A stretch of 64,000 nt of DNA from Solibacillus sp040274725 (GCA_040274725.1 JBEMAQ010000006.1:121991-185990); one strand, 5' to 3'; positions 34,500 to 43,692 are shown, numbered from the stretch's first letter. Translations and numbers: made by a program. The notes: generated by a model not told the origin, from the sequence alone.

Positions 34500-34958
34500 A
34501 TGAAAACAATTCAGCAAGCTGCGTATGAAGTGTTACAGCAGGCAGGTAGTTCATTAAAATCTTTAGAAATAGCAAGGCGTATTCATGAGCGAGGGCTTGT
34601 CCAAAGTAATGCGGTCAATCCGGTGCAGTCTATCTCGCAGGCGCTAGAGCGCAATATTCGAATGAACAAAGGGAATACGCCGAAATTGATCTTTATTGAA
34701 ACTGCTTTTGGACGTGAGGTAACAATTCCGTATGAACCTGCACCTTTTGTGGAAGTACCAGAGCTGAAATTGACAGGACAGCTTGAGGAAATGACCGTGC
34801 AACTGCCAAAAAGCTTGCTCGATAAGGTGAAAATTTTTCAATTAGGAACCGGCGTAGCTTCACTGGATGAAGCGGTCGCGGTATTGCTAAAAAGTGGCCT
34901 CCAAAATAACTCGGCCACACTAATTGAATCAATTAAGAAAGAAATGGACCGATTATAA
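34500..34958 (+). CDS. HARE-HTH domain protein, probable DNA-binding regulator
   Basis: The 152-residue protein begins with a HARE-HTH winged helix (TIQQAAYEVLQQAGSSLKSL, then EIARRIHERGLVQSNAVNPV and QSISQALERNIR; residues 2-60), a fold shared with the RNA polymerase delta subunit and some restriction-associated proteins. The rest (70-152) includes a ribbon-helix-helix-like stretch (MTVQLPKSLLDKVKIF, then LDEAVAVLLKSGLQ) of the sort seen in small DNA-binding proteins. GGAG lies 11 nt before ATG 34500; an ATG at 34491 is the alternative. Its stop codon overlaps the AEC carrier start (TAATG), so the two are translated together, downstream of a repeat array. Confidence 0.75.
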   Translation: MKTIQQAAYEVLQQAGSSLKSLEIARRIHERGLVQSNAVNPVQSISQALERNIRMNKGNTPKLIFIETAFGREVTIPYEPAPFVEVPELKLTGQLEEMTVQLPKSLLDKVKIFQLGTGVASLDEAVAVLLKSGLQNNSATLIESIKKEMDRL

Positions 34959-35887
34959 TGACCTATTTATCAATGATTTTCTTCCAAATTGTCGCACCGA
35001 TTTTAGTGTTGCTTGTTATCGGGGCATTTTTACAACGAAAGTTTACGTTTAATTTAAAGGCGTTGTCGCAATTAATTACATATTGTTTTATGCCGGCAGC
35101 CGTTTTTATTAATATTTATGAAACACAGGTCAATATGAGTGTACTTGGGCAAATTACGATGTTTATCGTGCTGTTTATTGGGAGTCAGATGATTCTCAGT
35201 CATTTTTTAGCGAAAATGCTGAAGCTAGATCGCAAGGAATCAGCCGTATTCAAAAATAGTGTCGTGCTCATTAATTCAGGAAACTACGGCATTCCGGTTG
35301 CACAAATGCTGTTTGTCACACAGCCGATTGGCGTTGCGATTCAGGTCATTCTCGTTATTTTTCAAAATATGACGACCTACACGTACGGGCTTTATAATTT
35401 AATTTCTTCAACGAAGTCAGGAATCGCCATTGTACGTGATTTTTTAAAAATGCCAATTGTCCATGCACTAATTTTGGGGGGGCTTCTTAATTATTTTATG
35501 ATTCCAATCCCACAAACATTCCGAATTCCAATCGATTATATTGCGGACGGCTTTATTGCAGTGGCACTTGTTACTTTGGGAGCGCAGCTATCGCAAATTG
35601 AGATGCGTACGATGTTTAATAAAACGATTTTTGTTAGCTGCTTTACGCGTCTTGTTGTAGGACCAGCTGTTGCGCTCGTTATTATTTTCGCGCTCGGGCT
35701 AGATGGTATTGTGGCACAGTCACTATTTATTGCGAGTGCATTCCCGACATCCCGCAATAGCTCAAGTCTCGCACTAGAGTATGATATTGAATCAGCAACA
35801 GCTGCACAAACGGTCTTGTTCTCAACGATTATTAGCTGTTTGACGGTAACGGTTGTAATCTACATTTCGAATATATTGTTTGTGTAG
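34958..35887 (+). CDS. AEC (auxin efflux carrier) family transporter
   Basis: The 309-residue membrane protein has about ten hydrophobic helices. It shows the AEC-family features: VINSGNYGIPVAQMLFV in the first half (the crossover motif N.G..G.P) and the second-half PTSRNSSSLALEYDIE, with VTLGAQLSQ before. Bacterial members move malate, malonate or other small organic anions; the substrate here is unknown. The start codon shares a base with the stop of the HARE-HTH gene, suggesting the regulator controls this carrier. Confidence 0.85.
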   Translation: MTYLSMIFFQIVAPILVLLVIGAFLQRKFTFNLKALSQLITYCFMPAAVFINIYETQVNMSVLGQITMFIVLFIGSQMILSHFLAKMLKLDRKESAVFKNSVVLINSGNYGIPVAQMLFVTQPIGVAIQVILVIFQNMTTYTYGLYNLISSTKSGIAIVRDFLKMPIVHALILGGLLNYFMIPIPQTFRIPIDYIADGFIAVALVTLGAQLSQIEMRTMFNKTIFVSCFTRLVVGPAVALVIIFALGLDGIVAQSLFIASAFPTSRNSSSLALEYDIESATAAQTVLFSTIISCLTVTVVIYISNILFV

Positions 35888-35987
35888 TAAAAATATAATT
35901 TTCAATTAAAGCTGTTTCAAATCTTGAATAATAAGTGATTCATAAAATGTACATAGCATACTTTCTATGGATATAAGGATACAAAAA

Positions 35988-36022
35988 GCCAGTAAACACT
36001 GTTAAATGAATGCTTACTGGCT
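35988..36022. terminator. Hairpin after the AEC gene, weak terminator
   Basis: AGCCAGTAA and TTACTGGCT form a 9-bp stem with a long loop. There is no T-run, so it may be RNA processing or a degenerate terminator. The rest of 35888-36104 shows nothing else. Confidence 0.4.
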
Positions 36023-36104
36023 CAGGGAATTCATGAATTTTTATTTAGCAACGTTATTTAAAAATAAACTGTTGGAATCCCGTATGAAATTTTATAAAGT
36101 CTAT

Positions 36105-36142
36105 AAAAAAGAGGCTTCCTAATGAAAGGAAGCCTCTTTTTT
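36105..36142 (-). terminator. Rho-independent terminator of the cold-shock gene
   Basis: AAAAAAGAGGCTTCCT pairs perfectly with AGGAAGCCTCTTTTTT around a 6-nt loop. T-runs lie on both sides. Confidence 0.85.
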
Positions 36143-36158
36143 GGTTACATCATGAAAA

Positions 36159-36359
36159 TTAAAGTTTTACGATGTTTGTAGCTTGTGGGCCACGGTTGCC
36201 TTCTTCGATACCGAATTCAACTTTTTGACCTTCGTCTAAAGATTTGAAACCGTCACCTTGGATTGCTGAGAAGTGAGCGAATACGTCGTTTCCGCCTTCA
36301 ACTTCGATGAAACCGAAACCTTTTTCTGCGTTAAACCATTTTACTGTACCTTGTGTCAT
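36159..36359 (-). CDS. Cold-shock protein, CspA/CspB family
   Basis: This 66-residue single-OB-fold protein has both RNA-binding motifs, KGFGFIEV (RNP1) and DVFAHFSAI (RNP2), and the usual N-terminus TQGTVKWFNAEKGFGFI. It acts as an RNA chaperone in the cytoplasm. AATGGAGG precedes the start. A promoter at 36508-36536 gives an mRNA leader of about 140 nt, the long structured 5' leader typical of csp genes. Which paralogue (B, C or D) it corresponds to cannot be said from this alone. Confidence 0.95.
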   Translation of the reverse strand: MTQGTVKWFNAEKGFGFIEVEGGNDVFAHFSAIQGDGFKSLDEGQKVEFGIEEGNRGPQATNIVKL

Positions 36360-36380
36360 TTAAATGACCTCCATTAATCG

Positions 36381-36506
36381 TATTTAATAAGATCAAATTT
36401 CTTCCAAAAGAAAAAATTCACATATTACAAAAAGTACTAAATAAAACACGAATACTCTTTGGAATAGGTGAATTTATTGTTGTTTTGTAAGTCATCTTAT
36501 TAAATA
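36381..36506 (-). repeat. 13-bp inverted repeat flanking the csp leader
   Basis: TATTTAATAAGAT at 36381-36393 and its exact reverse complement at 36494-36506 bracket the leader. One copy overlaps the likely transcription start and the other lies 15-20 nt before the ribosome site. About 8 bp would be within the RNA if transcription begins near 36501. Confidence 0.5.
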
Positions 36507-36507
36507 T

Positions 36508-36536
36508 AGTATATAACAAAAAATTACATCTGTCTA
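36508..36536 (-). promoter_or_regulatory. SigA-type promoter of the cold-shock gene
   Basis: On the minus strand, TAGACA (36531-36536) and TATACT (36508-36513) are 17 nt apart. Confidence 0.7.
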
Positions 36537-36677
36537 CTGTGAAGTTGACTATTAAACTTTATTGAATAAGACGTCGCCCTTTTAGAATAAACTTTGTACT
36601 AACCGTCAGTATATTCTAGACGGATGTTTAATTGATTTTTTTTAAATAAGATGAGCTGTAGGAATGTATTAATGGCA

Positions 36678-36711
36678 ATAAAAACACCGAGCAAATTTCG
36701 CTCGGTGTTTC
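36678..36711 (-). terminator. Rho-independent terminator of katA
   Basis: AAACACCGAGC and GCTCGGTGTTT pair, followed on the minus strand by TTATT. Confidence 0.85.
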
Positions 36712-36745
36712 GGAATAGTTGTTGGATATCAATGCTTGTTAGAGA

Positions 36746-38236
36746 TTACTGATTAGCTACTAATTTCGTATATGGGTTAGAAAGGTCCATGCCTTCTAAA
36801 GTTAAGCCCATCGCTTTTGCTACACCTTCACCATAAGCTGGGTCAGCTAAGTAGCAGTGTAAGATGTGGCGACGTTTGATGAACTCCTCAACGCCGTTCA
36901 TTTCATTTGCAGTTGTTTCGAATAAACGTTGTTGTTCTTCAGCAGACATTAAGTTGAATAACTTACCTGGTTGCTCGAAGTAGTTGTTGTCATCTTGATG
37001 GTAGTCATAGATGTCAGCTGGGCCATCAAGCGCTAATGCAGGGTCTTTGTATTGCGGTTGACCTTGTAGGGCACCATAGCTGTTTGGATAGTAAGTGATT
37101 GCTGAACCACGGTTACCATCAGCACGACCTGCGCCGTCACGGTGGTATACCATGAATGGACATTTAGGTGTGTTTACTGGAATTTGGTGATGGTTCACAC
37201 CTAAACGGTAACGAGTCGCGTCTGCGTATGCGAATAGACGCGCTTGTAACATACGGTCAGGTGAGAATGAAATACCAGGTACTACGTTAGATGGTGCGAA
37301 TGCAGCTTGCTCAACATCAGCGAAGTAGTTTTCTGGGTTGCGGTTAAGCTCAAATTCACCAACTTCGATTAGTGGGTACTCAGATTTGAACCATACTTTC
37401 GTTAAGTCAAATGGATCGTCTTTATGGTTGCGCGCTTGCTCTTCTGTCATCACTTGGATGTACATTTTCCAACGTGGAAAATCGCCTTTTTCAATTGACT
37501 CGAATAGGTCACGCTGAGAAGATTCACGGTCTTTACCGATAATTGCAGCAGCTTCATCACCCGTTAAGTTTTCGATCCCTTGTTGAGAACGGAAAGTGAA
37601 CTTTACGTATACGCGTTCATTTTCAGCATTAATCATTGAGTATGTGTGTGAACCGAAACCGTGCATTTTGCGATAGCCGTTTGGAATACCACGGTCAGAC
37701 ATTACGATTGTCACTTGGTGTAGTGCTTCAGGTAATGAAGTCCAGAAGTCCCAGTTCGAGTTACCGTTGTGCATGTTCGTTTTTGGATCACGCTTAACAA
37801 CGTGGTTTAAGTCTGGGAAATGTAATGGATCACGGAAGAAGAATACAGGTGTGTTGTTACCAACCAGATCCCAGTTACCTTCTTCAGTGTAAAATTTTAA
37901 TGCGAAGCCGCGGATATCACGCTCAGCGTCAGCAGCACCACGCTCACCTGCTACAGTTGAGAAACGTGCGAATAATTCAGTTTCTTTACCAACTTCAGAG
38001 AAGATTGCAGCTTTTGTGTATTTAGTGATGTCGTTCGTTACAGTGAACTTACCGAAAGCACCAGAACCTTTTGCGTGCATACGACGTTCAGGGATTACTT
38101 CACGGTTGAAGTTTGCTAATTTTTCGATTAAGAATACGTCTTGTAAAAGGACAGGGCCACGACGGCCAGCTGTTTGTACATCGTCGTTTGATACTACTGG
38201 AGCACCAGTAGTCGTTGTTAAACGTTCATTTGTCAT
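36746..38236 (-). CDS. katA: Heme catalase, monofunctional
   Basis: This 496-residue clade 3-type small-subunit catalase converts hydrogen peroxide to water and oxygen. The catalytic His54 (ERRMHAKGSGAFG), Asn127 (VGNNTPVFFFRDP) and proximal heme ligand Tyr337 (RLFAYADATRYRLG) are all present. Length and N-terminus match vegetative catalase KatA. The ribosome site is AGGGGGAAC, 7 nt from the ATG. A PerR-like box and a promoter lie upstream. The ribosome-binding sequence is perfectly complementary over 8 nt to the loop of the putative Fur-controlled small RNA at 61546-61683. Confidence 0.95.
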   Translation of the reverse strand: MTNERLTTTTGAPVVSNDDVQTAGRRGPVLLQDVFLIEKLANFNREVIPERRMHAKGSGAFGKFTVTNDITKYTKAAIFSEVGKETELFARFSTVAGERGAADAERDIRGFALKFYTEEGNWDLVGNNTPVFFFRDPLHFPDLNHVVKRDPKTNMHNGNSNWDFWTSLPEALHQVTIVMSDRGIPNGYRKMHGFGSHTYSMINAENERVYVKFTFRSQQGIENLTGDEAAAIIGKDRESSQRDLFESIEKGDFPRWKMYIQVMTEEQARNHKDDPFDLTKVWFKSEYPLIEVGEFELNRNPENYFADVEQAAFAPSNVVPGISFSPDRMLQARLFAYADATRYRLGVNHHQIPVNTPKCPFMVYHRDGAGRADGNRGSAITYYPNSYGALQGQPQYKDPALALDGPADIYDYHQDDNNYFEQPGKLFNLMSAEEQQRLFETTANEMNGVEEFIKRRHILHCYLADPAYGEGVAKAMGLTLEGMDLSNPYTKLVANQ

Positions 38237-38285
38237 TGTTAAGTTCCCCCTAGTTAAATGGATTTTAAAAAGCTCTTCGTAAATA

Positions 38286-38314
38286 AATATACCAAATCTA
38301 CATCATAATTTCTA
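38286..38314 (-). promoter_or_regulatory. SigA-type promoter of katA
   Basis: On the minus strand, TAGAAA (38309-38314) and TATATT (38286-38291) are 17 nt apart, giving a leader of about 45 nt. Confidence 0.6.
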
Positions 38315-38319
38315 CTAAA

Positions 38320-38334
38320 TTATAATTATTCTTT
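38320..38334 (-). promoter_or_regulatory. Possible PerR box of katA
   Basis: TTATAAT-T-ATTCTTT (plus strand) matches the PerR consensus TTATAAT-N-ATTATAA at 11 of 14 positions. It sits a few bases upstream of the katA -35, the arrangement seen at peroxide-regulated catalase genes. Confidence 0.5.
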
Positions 38335-38688
38335 TTAAGGAATTTTTATATTAGAGGAGTTGTTATAATATATATTAATTATTTGCTAGTTAACAGATAA
38401 TATATAAACACAATTAACTAAATATCCGCTTTTTAGCGTATATAAACATCTTTTTGTAGTGCTATCTCTTTTGAGAGCACTATTTGTTAGATAAAGGGAT
38501 TTCTAAAAATTCATTGGATAAATTAGTTTGCACTATCTTCGTATTGAAAATATCCGCTCTAATTGAAAATTAGGAATGGAATAAAATTACTAAAAATAGT
38601 ATCTTTTATGACAAAAAACGCTTTGGACAGAATTTAATAGTTTTATCCTATACAATAGGAGGCGACTACAGGAGGAAAGGGAAAAATT
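38335..38688. other. Intergenic region upstream of the SLC13 gene
   Basis: AT-rich. It has a hairpin at 38458-38481 (AGTGC...TCTC-TTTT-GAGA-GCACT with a two-base bulge) and an AT palindrome-like run near 38364-38380. No gene is seen. Confidence 0.4.
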
Positions 38689-40533
38689 ATGCAGTTAACA
38701 TTAACGTTTATTATTTTAGCGCTCACGATTGTATTGTTTACGACAAATCGCCTGCGTGGTGATTTAGTGGCGCTGATGGCATTACTAGCCTTTGTTATTT
38801 TAGGAATTTTAACGCCGAGTGAGGCACTCGCAGGATTTTCAAATTCGGTTGTCATTATGATTGCAGGGCTATTTGTCGTTGGTGCAGGGATTTTGCGCAC
38901 AGGACTTGCGGGAATGGCAGGGAATTTACTATTGAAATGGTCAGGTGATAGCGAGCTACGACTGTTTATTTTATTGCTTGTGATTGTCGCAACAGTCGGG
39001 GCATTTATGAGTAACACTGGAACGGTCGCACTTATGCTGCCGATTGTTGTGTCGATTGCGCTCAGCATAAAAGTCAGTCCATCGAAATTTTTAATGCCGC
39101 TCTCCTATATCGCAAGCATGTCGGGGCTGATGACGCTCATCGCCTCGCCGACAAATTTAATCGCTTCGCAAACATTAGTTGATCATGGCTTTGAAAAGCT
39201 AGGCTTCTTTACGATTACGCCAATCGGTATTATTGCGACGATCACGGTTATTGTTTATTTAGTATTAGTGCGTAACACGCTGCTACCAAATGAAGAAAAT
39301 CGCTCACAATCAAGTGCAGGCTATAAATTGTCACCGAAAAAAATCGCGAAGGAATACGGCTTGCATGATAAATTATTCCGCGTTGTCGTAGCAGAGGAAT
39401 CTTCTATTGTAGATAAAAAGTTAGCGGATTTAAAATTACCGCTAAATTATCACATTTATATTATGAAAATTAAACGCGGCGCACAGGACGGGCTGAATTT
39501 ACGACCGATGACTTATCAGGAATTGGCTGGTCCAACAAGTATTATTTACGTGGGTGATGAATTGTACGTGCAAGGGCATGCAGAGGATATTGAACGCTTT
39601 GCTACGGATTTCAAGCTGCAAGTACAGCCATTTGAGGATAACGCCGAGGAGCTTGTATCAAAGAAAATCGGAGTTGCCGAAGTGTTATTAACACCGCAAT
39701 CACGTTTAATTGGCGAATCGGTAAGTAAAATTGGCTTCCGTGAGAAATACAATTTAAATATTTTAGGCATTAACCGTAAAGGGGACTATCTCCTAAAAAA
39801 CATGGCTGAGCAAAAGCTGCGTTTCGGTGATGCGATGTTAGTACAAGGTACGTGGGATGAGATTGAACTACTTTCACGCGAAACACAGGATGTTGTCGTA
39901 GTTGGTCAGCCGCGCGAACAGGCGGGGACAGTAGTGGCGAGTGGTAAGGCGTCGATTGCAGGTGCAATTATGCTACTGATGATTGGGCTTATGGTATTTG
40001 AGGTATTTGACGCGGTCATTGCTGTACTAATCGGTGCTGTATTAATGATTGTTACAGGCTGTCTGCGTAATATGGACGATGCGTACAGCAAGATGAACTT
40101 TGAAAGTATTGTCTTAGTTGCGGCGATGCTCCCGATGGCAACCGCGCTTGAAAAAACAGGCGGGATGACCATTTTGGCCGATAGTATTGTTTCATTGCTG
40201 GGTGATTTCGGTCCGTTTGGTGTGCTAATGGGGATTTATGTGCTGACGGTTATTTTTGGGCAATTTGTTAGTAATACCGCAACAGCTGTCCTATTTGCGC
40301 CGATTGCGATTACTGCAGCACTTGCGATGGATACTAATCCGTATACGTTTATGATTGGCGTCGCAACAGCAGCTAGTATGGCGTTCGCGACACCAATCGC
40401 CTCACCAACGAACTCGCTTGTCTTAACAGCAGGCGGCTATAAATTTATGGACTTCGTAAAAGTCGGTGTACCGCTGCAAATTATTATGTTTATCGTCATG
40501 ATGATTGCGGTGCCGCTTTTATTTCCATTTTAG
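38689..40533 (+). CDS. SLC13-family permease with two RCK_C (TrkA-C) domains
   Basis: The 614-residue membrane protein has a first transport half (residues 1-200, with SNTGTVALMLPIVVS and ASPTNLIASQTL), two cytoplasmic RCK_C domains (about 225-310 and 320-405), and a second half (about 420-614, with SNTATAVLFAPIAITAAL and ASPTNSLVLTAGGY). The paired SNT...SPTN motifs are the Na+/anion sites of the DASS/SLC13 group. Homologues with RCK inserts are annotated as sulfate, citrate or undefined anion carriers. With the sulfur genes nearby, sulfate is possible but not shown. Two AGGAGG sites precede the start. Confidence 0.85.
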   Translation: MQLTLTFIILALTIVLFTTNRLRGDLVALMALLAFVILGILTPSEALAGFSNSVVIMIAGLFVVGAGILRTGLAGMAGNLLLKWSGDSELRLFILLLVIVATVGAFMSNTGTVALMLPIVVSIALSIKVSPSKFLMPLSYIASMSGLMTLIASPTNLIASQTLVDHGFEKLGFFTITPIGIIATITVIVYLVLVRNTLLPNEENRSQSSAGYKLSPKKIAKEYGLHDKLFRVVVAEESSIVDKKLADLKLPLNYHIYIMKIKRGAQDGLNLRPMTYQELAGPTSIIYVGDELYVQGHAEDIERFATDFKLQVQPFEDNAEELVSKKIGVAEVLLTPQSRLIGESVSKIGFREKYNLNILGINRKGDYLLKNMAEQKLRFGDAMLVQGTWDEIELLSRETQDVVVVGQPREQAGTVVASGKASIAGAIMLLMIGLMVFEVFDAVIAVLIGAVLMIVTGCLRNMDDAYSKMNFESIVLVAAMLPMATALEKTGGMTILADSIVSLLGDFGPFGVLMGIYVLTVIFGQFVSNTATAVLFAPIAITAALAMDTNPYTFMIGVATAASMAFATPIASPTNSLVLTAGGYKFMDFVKVGVPLQIIMFIVMMIAVPLLFPF

Positions 40534-40542
40534 AATGATTTG

Positions 40543-40578
40543 CTAGCTATCGGACCTTTTCGGTGGCTAGTTTTTTTG
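40543..40578 (+). terminator. Rho-independent terminator
   Basis: CTAGCTATCG pairs with CGGTGGCTAG (two wobbles) and TTTTTTT follows. Confidence 0.75.
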
Positions 40579-40666
40579 TTGCCCGCATATAGTGAAAAAA
40601 GTGTAATGACACTGTTTTCTATTTTTGTATACAGGGAATGAACACTATAAATAGGGGGACGATTGT

Positions 40667-42334
40667 ATGTCTACTCGGAGTATTCGAGCACCACGGGGAA
40701 GTGAGCTGACGTGTAAAGGCTGGACGCAGGAGGCCGCAATGCGCATGCTGATGAATAATTTAGACCCAGAAGTGGCGGAAAATCCAGATGAGCTGATTGT
40801 ATACGGTGGCATTGGTAAGGCAGCACGCAATTGGGAAAGCTTTGAGAAAATTGTTGAGACACTAAAGGAATTAGAAAATGATGAAACACTGCTTGTGCAA
40901 TCAGGAAAGCCCGTTGCGGTGTTCAAAACATATGAGCACTCACCGCGTGTGTTGATTGCCAATTCGAATTTAGTGCCGGCTTGGGCTAATTGGGATCATT
41001 TTTACGAGCTAGAGGAGCGCAATTTAATGATGTACGGGCAAATGACAGCGGGCTCTTGGATTTATATTGGTGCGCAGGGGATTTTGCAAGGAACTTATTT
41101 AAGCTTTGTCGAGGCGGGCAAAAAGAAATTTGGCTCCGCTGATTTACGTGGGCGCTCGATTTTAACAGGTGGTATGGGCGGTATGAGCGGTGCACAGCCG
41201 CTTGCAGGGAAGATGGCTGGAGCGGTCATTTTAGTCGTCGAAGTAGACCGCGCGCGGATTGAACGTAAAATCAATGAGGGCTACTGCGATTATTTAGTAG
41301 AGACAGTGGATGAGGCAGTGGAGTTAATGAATAAATTACTAGCTGAAAAAATACCTGCTTCCATTGGGTTAGTAGGCAACTGTGCGGATGTGAATCGCGA
41401 GCTATTAAATCGCGGGATTATTCCTGATTTTGTGACGGACCAAACGTCAGCACATGACCCGATTAATGGCTATGTGCCAAATAGTATGATGTTAGAAGAG
41501 GCGCTTACTTTACGAAAAGAGAATTCTAAAGTGTATGAGCAACGCGCAAAGGAGACGATGGCGCTTCATGTGCGCACGATGCTTGCATTTCAAGCGGCGG
41601 GCGCGGAGGTATTTGATTATGGCAATAATATTCGCGCGTACGCAAAGGAAATGGGCGTAGACAATGCCTTTGATTTCCCGGGATTTGTGCCGGCCTATAT
41701 TCGCCCGTTATTTTGTGAGGGCAAGGGGCCATTTCGCTGGGTAGCATTATCGGGGGATGCGCAGGATATTTATAAAATCGACGCACTTGCCAAAGAAATG
41801 TTTGCACATGACGAGGGGCTTGTGAACTGGATTAACATGGCACAAAAAATGGTCAAGTGGCAAGGGTTACCTGCGCGCATTTGCTGGCTCGGCTACGGCG
41901 ACCGCCACCGTTTCGCATTACGTGTAAATGAAATGGTCGCGCGTGGTGAACTAAACGCACCGATTGTTTTTGGACGTGACCATTTAGACTCTGGTTCTGT
42001 TGCCTCGCCAAACCGTGAGACAGAGGGGATGCGTGACGGTTCGGATGCGGTATCTGATTGGCCGTTACTGAACGCGCTCATTAATACAGCAGGCGGGGCA
42101 AGCTGGGTGAGTCTACATCACGGCGGTGGGGTCGGCATGGGCTATTCGCAGCATTCAGGGCAGGTGCTTGTGGCAGATGGCAGTGAGCTAGCTGTTGAAA
42201 AAATTAGTCGCGTCCTTATTTCAGACCCTGGAATGGGCGTTGTGCGTCATGCGGATGCTGGTTATGCGTTAGCGATGCGGACCGCAAAGGAAAAAGGTGT
42301 ACGCATGCCAATGCTAAAGGAGATACGCGAATGA
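40667..42334 (+). CDS. hutU: Urocanate hydratase
   Basis: This 555-residue enzyme converts urocanate to imidazolone-propionate, the second step of histidine breakdown, with tightly bound NAD as electrophile. Recognisable segments are LIVYGGIGKAARNWESFEKI, GILQGTYLSFVEAG, LTGGMGGMSGAQPLAGKMAG, DFVTDQTSAHDPINGYVP and HHGGGVGMGYSQHSGQVLVA near the end. Length is typical. AGGGGGAC precedes the ATG. Its stop overlaps the hutI start by 4 nt. hutH and hutG are not in this window. Confidence 0.95.
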   Translation: MSTRSIRAPRGSELTCKGWTQEAAMRMLMNNLDPEVAENPDELIVYGGIGKAARNWESFEKIVETLKELENDETLLVQSGKPVAVFKTYEHSPRVLIANSNLVPAWANWDHFYELEERNLMMYGQMTAGSWIYIGAQGILQGTYLSFVEAGKKKFGSADLRGRSILTGGMGGMSGAQPLAGKMAGAVILVVEVDRARIERKINEGYCDYLVETVDEAVELMNKLLAEKIPASIGLVGNCADVNRELLNRGIIPDFVTDQTSAHDPINGYVPNSMMLEEALTLRKENSKVYEQRAKETMALHVRTMLAFQAAGAEVFDYGNNIRAYAKEMGVDNAFDFPGFVPAYIRPLFCEGKGPFRWVALSGDAQDIYKIDALAKEMFAHDEGLVNWINMAQKMVKWQGLPARICWLGYGDRHRFALRVNEMVARGELNAPIVFGRDHLDSGSVASPNRETEGMRDGSDAVSDWPLLNALINTAGGASWVSLHHGGGVGMGYSQHSGQVLVADGSELAVEKISRVLISDPGMGVVRHADAGYALAMRTAKEKGVRMPMLKEIRE

Positions 42335-43596
42335 CGATTTTAATTGAGCATGCCAATGAAATTTTGACAATGCAGGGCAAAAAGGGTGCACGTACCGGCA
42401 AGGAGATGAGTGAGCTCGGACTTATAACAGGTGCTAGCCTATTAATCGCAGACGGACGCATCGCGATGATTGGACCGCGTAAAGAAATCGAAAGAGAGTT
42501 TCCTCATTTAATTGCAAAAGCGGAAGTCATTGATGCAAGTGGCAAAATTATTTTGCCTGGCTTCGTGGATTGTCATACCCATTTAGTGCACGGCGGGACG
42601 CGTGAACATGAGTTAAATATGCGGCTTAGTGGTGCGACCTATATGGAAATTATGAATGCGGGCGGCGGTATTCATTACACGACGACCAAAACACGCGCGG
42701 CGAGCTTTGAAGAACTATATGATAAAACGTACCAGCACTTAAACGATTTTTTGCGGCATGGTGTGACGACGGTCGAGGCGAAATCTGGCTACGGCTTAGA
42801 GTGGCAGACGGAATGTAAGCAATTAGAGGTTGTGCAGGCACTTCAGGCAGATCATCCAGTCAATCTTGTGTCGACATTTATGGGCGCGCATGCCGTGCCG
42901 AATGCGTATAAAGGTGATGAGGATGCCTTTGTGGAATTAATTATTCACGACATGCTGCCGAAAGTCGCGGCGCGCGGCTTAGCAGAATTTAATGATGTAT
43001 TTTGTGAGAAGGGCGTATTTACCCCGCAGCAGTCACGTCGTATTTTGCAGGCAGGCAAAGCGCTTGGTTTAACACCAAAAATTCATGCCGATGAAATTGA
43101 ACCGTATGAAGGCGCGGAGCTTGCGGCAGAGGTAGGTGCGATTTCTGCTGAGCATTTACTTGTTACCTCAGACACAGGCATTGAGGCGATGGCACGTGCT
43201 GGCGTGATTGCGGTGTTATTACCAGGCACGGCATTTTTCCTACGCGCACCATTTGCGAGAGGTAGACAGATGATTGATGTAGGTGTAGCTGTTGCGATTT
43301 CGACCGATTTTAATCCAGGCTCAAGCCCGACTGTTAGCCTGCCCTTTATCCAAAACTTAGCCTGCATGAATATGGGCATGACGATGGAGGAGGTACTTTG
43401 TGCAACGACGGTCAATGCAGCTTATGCGATTAATCGTGGTACGGAAATTGGCACGCTTGAAGTAGGGAAGCGGGCAGATATTGTCATGCTAAATGTCCCG
43501 AATTACAAGCAGCTACAATATTTTTACGGCATGAATCATACACATACCGTTATTAAGGGGGGACGGATTGTTGTAAAAGGTGGAACACTCGTATAG
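42331..43596 (+). CDS. hutI: Imidazolonepropionase
   Basis: This 421-residue amidohydrolase opens the imidazolone ring to give formiminoglutamate. The metal-binding motif is GFVDCHTHLVHGGTREHE (about 71-88), with further ligands in FMGAHAVP, KIHADEI and SAEHLLV, and the catalytic Asp in AISTDFNPGSSPT. Length is normal. It begins inside the last codons of hutU (ATGA overlap), so translation is coupled. A hairpin terminator follows. Confidence 0.95.
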   Translation: MTILIEHANEILTMQGKKGARTGKEMSELGLITGASLLIADGRIAMIGPRKEIEREFPHLIAKAEVIDASGKIILPGFVDCHTHLVHGGTREHELNMRLSGATYMEIMNAGGGIHYTTTKTRAASFEELYDKTYQHLNDFLRHGVTTVEAKSGYGLEWQTECKQLEVVQALQADHPVNLVSTFMGAHAVPNAYKGDEDAFVELIIHDMLPKVAARGLAEFNDVFCEKGVFTPQQSRRILQAGKALGLTPKIHADEIEPYEGAELAAEVGAISAEHLLVTSDTGIEAMARAGVIAVLLPGTAFFLRAPFARGRQMIDVGVAVAISTDFNPGSSPTVSLPFIQNLACMNMGMTMEEVLCATTVNAAYAINRGTEIGTLEVGKRADIVMLNVPNYKQLQYFYGMNHTHTVIKGGRIVVKGGTLV

Positions 43597-43601
43597 AAGG
43601 G

Positions 43602-43640
43602 GAAGGGAGCTATTGAAAAGTAGCTTCTTTTTGGTGAGGT
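43602..43640 (+). terminator. Rho-independent terminator of hutUI
   Basis: GGAGCTA and TAGCTTC pair around TTGAAAAG and TTTTT follows. Confidence 0.65.
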
Positions 43641-43692
43641 AACGTAAATGCAGGAAAAATAACTACGAGAGCAGTTATTAGCCTCGCAGTCA

